This document shows, one piece after another, positions 25,938 through 34,778 of a DNA stretch of 53,424 nucleotides. Position numbers and translations under genes: made by a program. The notes under the pieces are model-generated. The model was not told the origin of the DNA. It was given only the letters and a program-made list of their open reading frames with translations, and did not search any database. Positions within the stretch are counted from its first letter, which is position 1. Every line of letters begins with the position of its first letter. Source of the DNA: Longimicrobiales bacterium (lineage in GTDB: Bacteria; Gemmatimonadota; Gemmatimonadetes; Longimicrobiales; RSA9); contig DATHUY010000052.1 of NCBI GenBank assembly GCA_035461765.1, forward strand, positions 1 to 53,424, read 5' to 3'.

Positions 25938-27248
25938 ATGGGTGATACACCTCATGTAGTGATAGTCGGCGGTGGGTTCGCGGGTCTCGATGCGGCGCGC
26001 GCGCTGCGGAAGGCGCCGGTACGGGTCACGGTGATCGACCGTCGGAATTTCCACCTGTTCCAGCCGCTGCTGTACCAGGTGGCGACGGCCTCGCTGTCGC
26101 CAGCGGACATTGCGAGTCCGATCCGGACGATCCTGCGTGGCCAGGCGAACACGCAGGTCTGGATGGGCGAGGTAGCGGATGTGGACACGGCCGCGCGAGA
26201 AGTGCGGCTGGAGGATGGAACGGTCGCGCACTACGACTATCTGATTCTGGCCACGGGTGCGACGCACGCCTATTTCGGTCATGACGAATGGGCGGTCCAC
26301 GCGCCCGGCCTCAAGACGATTGATGACGCGACGGAGTTGCGACGCCGGTTCCTGCTCGCGTTCGAGTCGGCGGAGCGCGAGGCGGATGCGGCGGCGCGGC
26401 GGCGGCTGCTGACGTTCGTGATCGTTGGTGCGGGTCCGACCGGTGTAGAGCTGGCGGGTGCGATGGCGGAGATCGCGCGTCAGGTGATGCCGCAGGATTT
26501 CCGTGCGATCGACACGAAGGCGACGCGCATTCTGCTGCTGGAGGGAGTGAACCGGGTGCTGCCGACGTATCCGCCGGAGCTGTCGGCAAAGGCGCAGCGG
26601 CAGCTGGAGAAGCTGGGCGTGGAGGTGCGCACGGGAGCGATGGTGACGGATATAGGCGGTGACCACGTCAACATCGGGGATGAACGGATCGACGCGGAGA
26701 ACGTGTTCTGGGCGGCGGGCGTCTCGGCGTCGAAACTGGGTGCGCGGCTCGGCGTAGAGACCGACAAGGCCGGTCGCGTGCTGGTGCGGCCGGACTGCTC
26801 GGTGCCGGGCCATCCGGAAGTGTTCGTCGCCGGTGACCTGGCGTCACTGAAGCGGGAGGACGGGTCGCCGGTGCCGGGTGTCGCCCAGGGCGCGATGCAG
26901 ATGGGAAAGCACGCGGCGCGTCAGATCCTGCGTGATCTCGAGCAGAAGCCGCGCGCTAGCTTCCATTACGTCGACAAGGGCGATCTCGCGACGATCGGCC
27001 GTGCGGCCGCGGTCGCCCGGATCGGCGGCGTCAAGCTGTCCGGGTTCATCGCGTGGATGATCTGGGTGGTGGTGCACATCATGTATCTGATCGGCTTCCG
27101 CAACCGCGTGCTGGTGATGATGCAGTGGGCGTGGGCATACCTGACGTATCACCGCGGCATCCGCCTGATCACGGGAGACCGGCAGGTGGAATTGCAGCGG
27201 GCCCGCAGTGCGGAAGAGCAGGCATTGAGCGGCGCGCGACGAACCTGA
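25938..27248 (+). CDS. ndh: NAD(P)/FAD-dependent oxidoreductase, type II NADH dehydrogenase-like
   Basis: Flavoprotein of about 436 residues. FAD-binding Rossmann motif VVIVGGGFAGLDAAR lies at the N-terminus and the NADH-binding motif FVIVGAGPTGVELAG at about residue 160. The FAD pyrophosphate signature VFVAGDLA lies near 300, and two short C-terminal hydrophobic/amphipathic stretches (FIAWMIWVVVHIMYLIGF, VLVMMQWAWAYLTY) should attach it to the inner membrane. NDH-2 passes electrons from NADH to quinone without pumping protons. The start is fixed by GGGGAGGGGAG just before ATG; the open frame runs upstream through the C-rich tract as a Pro/Arg-rich peptide, which is rejected. It is followed after 32 bp by a DUF456 gene, probably in the same transcript. 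Confidence 0.93.
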   Translation: MGDTPHVVIVGGGFAGLDAARALRKAPVRVTVIDRRNFHLFQPLLYQVATASLSPADIASPIRTILRGQANTQVWMGEVADVDTAAREVRLEDGTVAHYDYLILATGATHAYFGHDEWAVHAPGLKTIDDATELRRRFLLAFESAEREADAAARRRLLTFVIVGAGPTGVELAGAMAEIARQVMPQDFRAIDTKATRILLLEGVNRVLPTYPPELSAKAQRQLEKLGVEVRTGAMVTDIGGDHVNIGDERIDAENVFWAAGVSASKLGARLGVETDKAGRVLVRPDCSVPGHPEVFVAGDLASLKREDGSPVPGVAQGAMQMGKHAARQILRDLEQKPRASFHYVDKGDLATIGRAAAVARIGGVKLSGFIAWMIWVVVHIMYLIGFRNRVLVMMQWAWAYLTYHRGIRLITGDRQVELQRARSAEEQALSGARRT

Positions 27249-27280
27249 CGTACCAGGCGAGTGCCGGAGAGAGGACCTGA

Positions 27281-27763
27281 ATGCTGTCGATACTGGGCGT
27301 ACTGATCATGGGGGTCGCGCTGTTCCTGACTCCGCTCGGCGTTCCCGGGCTGTGGGTCATGGTCGGTGTGCTCGCCATTGGCGCGATCGCGGGCGATGTC
27401 GGCGTCCTCGTCATCGTGACCTGCCTGGTCATCGCACTCGCGGCGGAGCTGCTCGAGTTCCTGATCGTACAGAAGCTGAACGTCCGCTACGGCGGTTCCC
27501 GGCTCGCGTTCTGGGGCGCGATATTCGGTGGAGTGGCCGGTGTGATCATCGGCATGCCGATCCCGATCATCGGCTCCCTGATCGCCGGCTTCCTCGGGAC
27601 GTTCGCCGGCGCGATGGCCGCGACGCTCTACGAGACGAAGCGGTTCGATTCAGCCGCGCGCGTGGGCTGGGGCGTGCTGATCGGCCGCATGTGGGCGGCC
27701 GCGACGAAGGTGGCCGCGGGGATCGTCATCTTCGTGCTGGGGTCGGCTGCGCTGCTGCTCTGA
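27281..27763 (+). CDS. DUF456 family membrane protein
   Basis: Protein of 160 residues with about five hydrophobic segments: MLSILGVLIMGVALFL, LWVMVGVLAIGAIAG, VLVIVTCLVIALAAELLEF, the glycine-rich GAIFGGVAGVIIGMPIPIIG and AGIVIFVLGSAALLL. The layout and the G-rich pair of helices match DUF456, a family without known function. It probably shares a transcript with the NDH-2-like gene 32 bp upstream. Confidence 0.85.
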   Translation: MLSILGVLIMGVALFLTPLGVPGLWVMVGVLAIGAIAGDVGVLVIVTCLVIALAAELLEFLIVQKLNVRYGGSRLAFWGAIFGGVAGVIIGMPIPIIGSLIAGFLGTFAGAMAATLYETKRFDSAARVGWGVLIGRMWAAATKVAAGIVIFVLGSAALLL

Positions 27764-28017
27764 ATCCGGGCGGAGCTCACGGAGTCATCCGCGCCTCCAC
27801 CTCATCGAGCAAGGCGATCGCCCGCCTCTGCACTTCTGCCTGGCTGCGGCTCGCGAACCGCGCGAAGTTTTCTTCCGCCTGCACCAGGTCCACAAGGACG
27901 GTGAGCAGTCCTCCGTCGGATCCAGCGAAGCTTCCGAGCGAGCCGGCCTCACGCTTTGACCGATTCAGTCCCGTTCCAACGCGAGCTCGAGCCCGCGAGC
28001 ACGTCCACAACCAGCGC
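27764..28017. other. Intergenic stretch with one doubtful minus-strand frame
   Basis: A 77-codon minus-strand frame (27777-28010) reads SDGGLLTVLVDLVQAEENF and then ALLDEVEARMTP at its end. It could start only at TTG, with no ribosome site. The C-terminal part looks helical and might be a remnant, but I do not call a gene. Nothing else is seen here. Confidence 0.3.
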
Positions 28018-28527
28018 CTACGATCCCCGGCTCACCGGGTTGCCTTTCCCCTTCGACTTCGGGCGGCGGCGCCCCAATGCCCGGGCCATCACCTCCGTTG
28101 GCCGGGCAATCACATCCTCCACGTCCAGCTCCGATTCGCAGTGATCGCAGCGCAGAACGGACCGGACGTGACCGCCGCATGATTCGTGTTGGTACTCGAT
28201 CGGCGGCCCTTCGGGTGCCGCCCACCGGTCTCCCCATTCGGTAAGGGCGATGATAACCGGCTTGATATCGAGCCCCTTCTCCGTGAGTTGGTACTCACCG
28301 TACCCCGTTGGAGCCGGTGATACCATCATCAGTCCTTCCGCGACGAACAGCTCGAGCCGCGCAGCCAGGACGTTCGGCGCAATTCCCAGACGCTGCTGAA
28401 AATCCGTGAACCGGGTTACACCCGCAAACGCCGCGTTCCTGAGGATCAGCAGGCTCCAGCGCTCGCCCACCACCTCCAGGGCTCGCGCCGCCGAGCAGAC
28501 TTCCCGGTCATAGGTTCTTCCGAGCAT
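28018..28527 (-). CDS. HxlR family winged-helix transcriptional regulator
   Basis: Regulator of 169 residues. The HxlR HTH fills residues about 8-100 (CSAARALEVVGERWSLLILR, FTDFQQRLGIAPNVLAARL, then the wing YGEYQLTEKG). Most HxlR proteins stop near 110 residues; this one has a tail with H-x-S-C and C-x2-C (ESCGGHVRSVLRCDHCESEL, about 125-145) that could bind zinc, then a basic end. It is divergent from an SRPBCC gene across 95 bp holding palindromes, a common arrangement in which the regulator controls both genes. Confidence 0.9.
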   Translation of the reverse strand: MLGRTYDREVCSAARALEVVGERWSLLILRNAAFAGVTRFTDFQQRLGIAPNVLAARLELFVAEGLMMVSPAPTGYGEYQLTEKGLDIKPVIIALTEWGDRWAAPEGPPIEYQHESCGGHVRSVLRCDHCESELDVEDVIARPTEVMARALGRRRPKSKGKGNPVSRGS

Positions 28528-28546
28528 GCCTCGATGCTAACGGGGC

Positions 28547-28591
28547 TACTTGCGTGACGCAAGCAAACAATACTATCTTCATGCAAGTATT
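28547..28591. promoter_or_regulatory. Probable HxlR operator region
   Basis: CTTGCGTGACGCAAG (28549-28563) is a 7-1-7 perfect palindrome. TACTTGC (28547-28553) recurs inverted as GCAAGTA (28583-28589), and AATACT/AGTATT (28569-28574 / 28586-28591) form a second dyad. TACTT-type half-sites are typical of HxlR operators. The region lies between the divergent regulator and SRPBCC genes. Confidence 0.55.
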
Positions 28592-28622
28592 GCGACGGTA
28601 CTTTCACGCGGAGGATCTGCAC

Positions 28623-29078
28623 ATGGTCGACATCATTCACCGGATCGGTATCAGGGCGCCCGTCGCGGAAGTCTACCGCGCGGTCGCGTCCGTCGACGGA
28701 GTAGCGGGCTGGTGGACGAAGGACACGACGGGCGACGCGAGCGCGGGAGCCACCATCCACGTGTGTTTTCGTGACGACGGCGTCGTGAAGGGGGAGATGG
28801 ATCTCGAGGTGCTCGAGCTGAGCCCTGAAGAGGCGGTACGTTGGCGGGTGACGGCCGGACCGCCAGAGTGGATCGGCACCGACGTAACGTTCAGCCTCTC
28901 GCAGCAGGGGGATTTCACGATACTCCTGTTCGGCCACCGCAACTGGCGCGAGGCGGTCGAGTTCATGGCGCACTGCAGCATGAAGTGGGCGACGTTCCTT
29001 CTGAGCCTCAGGGCGCTGGTGGAAAATGGCGAGGGCAGTCCTTCACCTGACGATCTGAAGATCGATAACTGGAACTGA
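28623..29078 (+). CDS. SRPBCC (AHSA1-like) domain protein
   Basis: Protein of about 151 residues with the START-like fold: IIHRIGIRAPVAEVYRAVAS, then VAGWWTKDTTGDA, and C-terminal NWREAVEFMAHCSMKWATFL. This is the AHSA1/SRPBCC arrangement, a hydrophobic cavity that binds small ligands. GGAGGA lies ahead of ATG 28623, and the 23 codons upstream are in operator DNA. It is divergent from the HxlR regulator and probably controlled by it. The ligand is unknown. Confidence 0.87.
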   Translation: MVDIIHRIGIRAPVAEVYRAVASVDGVAGWWTKDTTGDASAGATIHVCFRDDGVVKGEMDLEVLELSPEEAVRWRVTAGPPEWIGTDVTFSLSQQGDFTILLFGHRNWREAVEFMAHCSMKWATFLLSLRALVENGEGSPSPDDLKIDNWN

Positions 29079-29098
29079 CGGCAAGGTTCGATTCGTGA

Positions 29099-30229
29099 TC
29101 AGTTCCCCTCGCGGCGTAGCGAGACCTCGTGGATCCGGAGGACGGGAACTCCGTCTTCCGTTTCCACAAACGATGCGAGTCGCTGGTCCGGCAGTATATC
29201 GATGATATAGCCATCGAAGGTGTGGCGGGTCAGGACGCGACGCTCTGTCAGATCGATCACTTCGACGACGGTCCTGTTCAGCTTGTAGTCGGCCGGCAGC
29301 GAGGCGACCCGTACCTCGCGCGCTCCCTCGAAGGAGGGCATGTCCTTCCAGACGTCCCTCGTATCCAGCCGGGGCTGCGACGCGAGCACCCAGAGCAGTC
29401 CTCCCTCATCCATCCAGCTCCCGAGCATGTGCGGGGTAGTTGGCTCGGTCGGGCTGCCCAGGCGCGCCGGCTCGCCTCCAGGGAACCAGTCGGGACGCCG
29501 CATGATGGAGTCTACCGGCTCGCCGTCCCTGTACTGAACCAGGCGATAGGTGTTGTAATCGGAGATCCACACGCCGCCATCATCGGCAACCTCGCCCAGC
29601 ATTCGGATCGCACTGATCCAGCTCGCATCGCCACCCGATATCATCTCGCTCATCAGCAGCGTGTCGCGCACCTGGACGGCTTCGCCGGACATGTCGTACT
29701 CGGCAGCAAACCACTGTATCATCCCGCTCGCGCGATCGAAGCTGTGACCCGTCGCGGTCACGCGACCCGGCCAGTCGACCACAGCTATCGAGGGCAGATC
29801 AGCTCCTACCGTGACAGAGCGCGCGACCGTGAGGTCCGGAGCAACCACATGGTAGGTGACGCCGTCAGTGACCAGGAGAGAGTCGCCGGGGAGGAGCGCC
29901 CGAATGGTCGGGTGCCGAAACTCTCCGGGCCCGCCGCCCTGCCGTCCGAAGTCATCCAGCACGCCGGTGTCGGGGTGGTACACCATCGGGAATGCGTCGA
30001 GCACATTGATGAAGTATCGCCCCGTCTCATCCTGCCACACTGCAAACGGGCGCCCTGCAAGCGAGCGGTCGTCAGTTGTATCGCCGATCACGGCGACATC
30101 TTCGATGACGATCTCGCATTCCGCGCAGCTGACCCGTTCGGGGATCACGTCCGTTGATGTTCGTCCACAGCCCGCGGCCGCGAGGGCGACAGCGACACAC
30201 ATGCATGGTGATGCAGTCACGCGTGTCAT
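29099..30229 (-). CDS. 6-bladed beta-propeller lipoprotein
   Basis: Protein of 376 residues. Lipoprotein signal peptide ends in AAAGC (lipidated Cys about 21); SCAECEIVIED follows and then propeller repeats. The phrase DDFGRQGGGPGEFRHP is the hallmark of the NHL/6-bladed family, in which DRFLRVFDLDG-type blades are common. GGAGG 6 nt before the ATG gives a firm start. Its paralogue lies at 40432-41595. Such proteins are widespread in Gemmatimonadota and Bacteroidota with no assigned function. Confidence 0.85.
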   Translation of the reverse strand: MTRVTASPCMCVAVALAAAGCGRTSTDVIPERVSCAECEIVIEDVAVIGDTTDDRSLAGRPFAVWQDETGRYFINVLDAFPMVYHPDTGVLDDFGRQGGGPGEFRHPTIRALLPGDSLLVTDGVTYHVVAPDLTVARSVTVGADLPSIAVVDWPGRVTATGHSFDRASGMIQWFAAEYDMSGEAVQVRDTLLMSEMISGGDASWISAIRMLGEVADDGGVWISDYNTYRLVQYRDGEPVDSIMRRPDWFPGGEPARLGSPTEPTTPHMLGSWMDEGGLLWVLASQPRLDTRDVWKDMPSFEGAREVRVASLPADYKLNRTVVEVIDLTERRVLTRHTFDGYIIDILPDQRLASFVETEDGVPVLRIHEVSLRREGN

Positions 30230-30350
30230 CGGCAGCCTCCGATCAGAAGGATCGCAGAAAGATCACGTTGAATGCGATGCACAGCCCGAATGAAGAGAGC
30301 AGCAGAGCGGCTTGCGCCCGGCGCCGACGGTCGCCGCGTCGAGCCCCTGT

Positions 30351-30527
30351 CTAGTCCTTCGATTCTTCCCGCGTCGTCCCGAACGACGCGCCGATAACGA
30401 CGAAGGCGATGCCGAGAACGAAGTAGACCACATTCAGCCCGTTCCCCCGAACTGCGTCAATGAGTCCGGCCAGCAGGAAGAGAAGGCCCGCGATCGTGAA
30501 CAGGACGACAGTCAATCGTCTGGACAT
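30351..30527 (-). CDS. Small membrane protein (58 aa)
   Basis: A 58-residue protein too short for most gene finders. It begins MSRRLTVVLFTIAGLLFLL and has two hydrophobic helices (LTVVLFTIAGLLFLLAGLI and VVYFVLGIAFVVIGASF) separated by DAVRGNGLN, ending with a charged tail TTREESKD. The ribosome site is AGGGG, 8 nt upstream of ATG. Both helices are complete and positive residues are at the N-terminus. It lies between a propeller lipoprotein and a TPR gene on the same strand. Function unknown. Confidence 0.65.
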   Translation of the reverse strand: MSRRLTVVLFTIAGLLFLLAGLIDAVRGNGLNVVYFVLGIAFVVIGASFGTTREESKD

Positions 30528-30597
30528 CGGTTAACCCCTGCAGAATGAAAGCAGCGTGTCGTTGAAGCTGCGCTGCCGGCGTCCGGGCGTCGGGCAG

Positions 30598-32229
30598 TCA
30601 TCGTCGAAGATATGTCCTTGCTTCGTCGACCGCCTCGTGCCGGGTGCCGCTGCCGGCGGTTTCGAGCAACTGCTCGTAGTAGAGCCTGGCAACGGTCTCG
30701 TTGCCGGAAGCCGCGGCGGCTCGAGCCGCTCCGAGAAGGCTGTTGAGGCGCAGCGGGTGATGCTGCAGAGAACGGATGTATGACGCGAGCGCATCAGCGG
30801 GCCGGCCCTGTTCCATGAACAGGTCTCCCAACAGTTCGAATGCGGGAAGCGTGGGTGCGGGTGTGACGGCATGCTTGGGAGTGGCCACCTCGAGCTCAGC
30901 CGCGCGCATCAGAAGGTCGACACTGGAGATGCCGTCTCCCTCCGTGTGGGCGCGCCATGCCTGCACTTCAAGACGAAGTGTTTGAATGTTGGCTGCGAAC
31001 AACGACTCGCCGCTTTCCCGTGCCACTCCCTCGAGCACGCCCAGGCGCTCTTCGGAGGCTTGAAGCTCGTCCCGTTGACCAAGATGAGCGGCGCCGAGAC
31101 CTCTCGCATACCAGGTGATGGCTTCCGGCCATGCAAAACGGTCCCAGTCCAATGCCGCGGGCTCACGCGGTGAAAGCGCCACCGCCTCCTCCCACGCGCG
31201 CCGCTCCAGCACATACCGCGCACGCGTTGATGCCATGTGGAATGCGGTCTTGAACGACGGCTGCAAAGGACCGGCCTCCCTCAGGCGATTCAGCTCAGCC
31301 GATGCGCTGTCATCCTGCCCCTGCTGAAGGAATGCATAGATCAGATACTCCACGGCATGGGGAAACTCATCCCATATGAACTGTCCGCTGTCGCCCGCGG
31401 GGTGCGCCAGCGCCGCCTCCGCCGCGAGCCTGTTGCCGGTGATAACGGCCTCCCAGTCACCGAGCCGCGTGTGAATGTGGGTCGGCATGTGGAGTGCGTG
31501 GGGATTACTCGGCGCGGACGACTCGTATTTGCGCGTGACATCCAGTGATATGCCTTCGCGACCGGGTGCATCGTTGGCGTGCACGAGGTAATGCATTGCG
31601 CCCGGATGATCCGGGTCCTCGGCGTATACCTGCAACAGAATCTCCGCGGCGCGGCTCGAATGCTCGAGCACCGAGTCCTGGGGCGCCGCGGCCAGGTGCG
31701 CCAGCGCATAGAACGTCGCGACCTCATGATCGCGAGGGAAAGCCGCGTATGCTCGAGCCATCGCGTCTTCCCAACGTCGGATGCGGACCCAGTAGTCTGT
31801 AGAGCCAGGATCCCGGAAGAACTCCGTTGCGGCATCGACCATGAGTCGTTCCGTTGGACTCAGGCCGGAAGCGGCACCGGCAGACCGGGTTGCCTCCCAG
31901 CCCCGCTGAAGGTCCGCGGGCGTCGGACGCGTCGGCCACAATGGCTGAAACAGCGTCATCGCAAGACCCCAATGACCCATCGCGCACCGAGGGTCCACCT
32001 TGAGCACGCCCTCGAAGGCTTCACGCGCACGGGGATACGTCATGTGGTGCAACAGGGTGACACCCCGGGTGAACTCGCGTTGAGCCTCAGCCGAGCAGGA
32101 AATCGGCAGGCTGATCCGGGAGTTTGCTGAGCCCGGCACCTGGGCGCTGCCGATGGCAGCACCTCCGAACAGAAGCAGCACGGAGAAGAACACCGACACC
32201 ACTCCGCCGCCCGCATCGTGATGAGTCAT
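30598..32229 (-). CDS. Exported TPR-repeat protein
   Basis: Protein of about 543 residues, with signal peptide MTHHDAGGGVVSVFFSVLLL and then helical repeats: AQREFTRGVTLLHHMTYPRA, MHYLVHANDAPGREG, HALHMPTHIHTRLGDW, PTLPAFELLGDLFMEQGRP. The HxxMPxHIHxRLG segment is a conserved feature of a family of secreted TPR proteins. A GAGG ribosome site supports the ATG at 32229. The partner is unknown. Confidence 0.85.
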   Translation of the reverse strand: MTHHDAGGGVVSVFFSVLLLFGGAAIGSAQVPGSANSRISLPISCSAEAQREFTRGVTLLHHMTYPRAREAFEGVLKVDPRCAMGHWGLAMTLFQPLWPTRPTPADLQRGWEATRSAGAASGLSPTERLMVDAATEFFRDPGSTDYWVRIRRWEDAMARAYAAFPRDHEVATFYALAHLAAAPQDSVLEHSSRAAEILLQVYAEDPDHPGAMHYLVHANDAPGREGISLDVTRKYESSAPSNPHALHMPTHIHTRLGDWEAVITGNRLAAEAALAHPAGDSGQFIWDEFPHAVEYLIYAFLQQGQDDSASAELNRLREAGPLQPSFKTAFHMASTRARYVLERRAWEEAVALSPREPAALDWDRFAWPEAITWYARGLGAAHLGQRDELQASEERLGVLEGVARESGESLFAANIQTLRLEVQAWRAHTEGDGISSVDLLMRAAELEVATPKHAVTPAPTLPAFELLGDLFMEQGRPADALASYIRSLQHHPLRLNSLLGAARAAAASGNETVARLYYEQLLETAGSGTRHEAVDEARTYLRR

Positions 32230-32349
32230 TCCGGCCTCGCCCTGTCCGAGTGATTGAAACGCTGGCTTGTATCTAACGAAGGCAGGTCCCGGGCGTATAG
32301 CTCCGGGTGTACACCGGCATGTGCCGCCGGGCATCGAGGGCGCGTTGAT

Positions 32350-32613
32350 TCACATCGGGATCTGACGGATCGCGTACAGCACGGCAACGCTGCACAGGCC
32401 GGCTGCTGCGCACAGGGCGATTGAGAAACCCGGCCGGTCGCGTTCCGGCTCCGCAACGAACCATGTGACTACTGCGACGGTGAGCGCAAAGCCAGCGTAG
32501 TCAGCAATGACCGAACCGACCACATCACGAAGCAGCATGTTGCTCGCAAGACCGACCAGGACGGCCAGTGGTATCCCCGGCCGGAGGAGGCGGCTGCCAA
32601 TGAACTGAGGCAT
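32350..32613 (-). CDS. Small multi-helix membrane protein
   Basis: Protein of about 87 residues with three hydrophobic stretches: GIPLAVLVGLASNMLL, GFALTVAVVTWFVA and FSIALCAAAGLCSVAVLYAI. GGAG with 5 nt spacing supports ATG 32613; an upstream ATG at 32667 adds a hydrophilic MNHEQRAVNAQPP segment. No family recognised. It lies on the same strand as the coiled-coil protein and the kinase upstream. Confidence 0.55.
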   Translation of the reverse strand: MPQFIGSRLLRPGIPLAVLVGLASNMLLRDVVGSVIADYAGFALTVAVVTWFVAEPERDRPGFSIALCAAAGLCSVAVLYAIRQIPM

Positions 32614-32709
32614 AAGTTCTCCGCGGGTGGGTGGCTGAGCATTCACAGCGCGTTGCTCGTGATTCATTCCTGTAGCTGGCGTTGCCAGCGCCCATCGTAT
32701 ACCGCCACG

Positions 32710-32985
32710 TCAGCGCGTCTGATCCGGTGCAGGAGAGCGCAGGGCGCGGTCGAACTCCGCGTCACGCTCCAATGTCTCCAGCCTGTCCTGCAGCTGCGTC
32801 ACGCTCGAGACCAACCGGTCGATGTCATCCCGCGCCGCTCCGCGCCCGCGCTGCACCTGGAGCTCCGCGAGTATCTGGCCGAGCTGCTTCGTGAGAGGGC
32901 GAAGGATCATCACGGCCGTCACACACACGATGAGTGTCATCGGGACCATCATGATCACGAGGCGATCGAGCGTTCCGAATGCCAT
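32710..32985 (-). CDS. Single-pass membrane protein with coiled-coil tail
   Basis: Protein of 91 residues. One transmembrane helix (LVIMMVPMTLIVCVTAVMIL) is followed by a helical tail with heptad pattern (LGQILAELQVQ ... DDIDRLVSSVTQLQDRLETLERDAEF). GGGAG lies about 8 nt before the ATG. This resembles small inner-membrane proteins that bind a partner through the coiled coil. It lies between the kinase and the small membrane protein, all on the minus strand. Confidence 0.65.
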   Translation of the reverse strand: MAFGTLDRLVIMMVPMTLIVCVTAVMILRPLTKQLGQILAELQVQRGRGAARDDIDRLVSSVTQLQDRLETLERDAEFDRALRSPAPDQTR

Positions 32986-33065
32986 GAAAGTATCTCCCGT
33001 GTTTCAAGAGTTCTCGTTGCGGCACGGCAATTGACCCTCTCGTACCTTACGATTGAGTTGAAGCA

Positions 33066-34643
33066 TCACGACTCCGGCGGGGAATGCCGGTCCCACCATT
33101 CGCGAGCGCGACGCGACGTCCATGCGGTGCGTGTCGGGATGGCACCGAGCGCCTCGGCCAGCGCATCGGCCGAGCCTGGGCGGTCGTCGGGGCTCTTGGC
33201 GAGGCATGCCAGTATCAGATGATCGAGCGCGGAGGGAATCTCCATCGCCGATCTCGTCGACGGCGGTACCGGTTCCGCATGTGCGTGCTGCATCATTGTC
33301 TCCATGGTAGTCCGGCCCTTGAACACCAGCCTGCCGGTGACCAGCCAGTACGCCACACAGCCAACGGCGTAGAGGTCGGTGCACGCGTCGAGCGGCCGGT
33401 TGCCAAGCACCTGCTCGGGTGAAATGTACGCCGGCGTGCCCCAGACGGCGTGAGCGCGCGTGAGCTGCATCCCGGCGTGCGCACTGTCGCCGCGGGACTT
33501 TACCATGCCGAAGTCGAGCACCTTCACGAAGTCTACTTCACGGCCGTAGCGGCAGGCGACGATGTTGGCGGGTTTGATATCGCGGTGGACCAGCCCGCGG
33601 TCGTGTGCCTCGCCGAGCGAGTGGCACACCTGGATCAGCATGTGGATCGCCCGCTCCGGCGGCACGGGTCCGAACTGCTCGACGAGGCGTCCCAGATCGA
33701 AGCCGTCCAGCAACTCCATCACGTAGTAGAACGTACCATCGTTCGCCAGCCCGAAATCGTAGAGCTCGATCGTGTGCGGTGAGCGCAGCGACGCCGTCGC
33801 TTCGGCCTCGCGCCGGAACCGTTCCTGCAGCTGCCGCTTCGGGATGGTGTCGGACGAGTCGGGGAGCTCGTGCCGCACGAGCTTGATGGCTGCGGGCCGC
33901 GCCAGCAGGTAGTGTTCGGCGCGCCACACTTCACCCATGCCTCCGGCGCCGAGCCGCTCGACGAGGCGGTAGCCTCCCAGTTCACGCGCGCGCGTCACTT
34001 CCCTGCCGAGTGCGTAAATGACGCGAGAGCCGACATACGCCATTACAGCAACCAGAAGATACGGGAAGACGAGCCCGAAGAAGAAGCGTGATGGGCCCAA
34101 CCCGAGTTCCGGGCTGGTGGCGAGGACGTAACCGATCACGATCGGGACCGCGCTGACCGATGCCAGCGTCGCGATGACTGTCCGTCGCGGCGGACCCGGA
34201 ACCACGATTGTGAACAGAAGCGACCAGGGGGCCACCCATGAGAGTCCGACCCAGCGCGCGTTGACGTCGATCACATTCGGACTCAGGAACTCTGCGGCCG
34301 CGATGCCGAAGCTGCTGGCCACCTGGAATCCGAGACCGATGTAACCGATCAGACGGAGCGGTACGGGCGGACTTCTGGACAGGACGGCAACGACGAGGGC
34401 GACGGCGATGGAGATCGCTCCGGGCCCCCACACAGTGAAACTCGAGAACAGATCCGCTCTGTCTGAGCGACTCAGCAACGAGGGGAAGAACCCGGACAGG
34501 AAGAAGACGATCGCGTAGAGCAGCGCGAGGATGCGCAGTCGGCGCGCCGACTGTTCGACGACGTCCGACGGCAGGCCGGTCGCGTGCGCGCGTCGACCTT
34601 CGTCCGGCAGGAAGAGCGTTTCACCGGAATCCGGAGCGTTCAT
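33066..34643 (-). CDS. Membrane-anchored serine/threonine protein kinase with N-terminal multi-helix domain
   Basis: Protein of about 525 residues with an inverted layout. About five or six hydrophobic helices fill residues 36-215, then a Hanks-type kinase domain follows from about 223. The glycine loop is LGAGGMGEVW (231-240), the ATP lysine K254 (AAIKLV), catalytic loop HRDIKPAN with D355, DFGM with D377, and the APE position reads SPEQ. All key residues are present, so an active kinase is expected. Most bacterial kinases have the kinase at the N-terminus and one helix. ATG 34643 is chosen; an upstream GTG at 34724 would add 27 residues, and neither has a good ribosome site. The membrane domain may sense an envelope signal. 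Confidence 0.9.
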   Translation of the reverse strand: MNAPDSGETLFLPDEGRRAHATGLPSDVVEQSARRLRILALLYAIVFFLSGFFPSLLSRSDRADLFSSFTVWGPGAISIAVALVVAVLSRSPPVPLRLIGYIGLGFQVASSFGIAAAEFLSPNVIDVNARWVGLSWVAPWSLLFTIVVPGPPRRTVIATLASVSAVPIVIGYVLATSPELGLGPSRFFFGLVFPYLLVAVMAYVGSRVIYALGREVTRARELGGYRLVERLGAGGMGEVWRAEHYLLARPAAIKLVRHELPDSSDTIPKRQLQERFRREAEATASLRSPHTIELYDFGLANDGTFYYVMELLDGFDLGRLVEQFGPVPPERAIHMLIQVCHSLGEAHDRGLVHRDIKPANIVACRYGREVDFVKVLDFGMVKSRGDSAHAGMQLTRAHAVWGTPAYISPEQVLGNRPLDACTDLYAVGCVAYWLVTGRLVFKGRTTMETMMQHAHAEPVPPSTRSAMEIPSALDHLILACLAKSPDDRPGSADALAEALGAIPTRTAWTSRRAREWWDRHSPPES

Positions 34644-34778
34644 GCCAGACACACTACTGTAGCGTCGGGTCGTCGTTTCGATCGGCTGAGTGTCAAGGTT
34701 ACTCAATCGAGCGAGCGGAGCCACCGATCAAGAAGAAGAGCTGCATGGATCAAACGGCGCGCCGCCGCCGCGCCGCCG

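Noticed and set aside
27777-28010. 77-codon gene downstream of HxlR
   Set aside because: Only a TTG start, no ribosome site and no recognisable domain.
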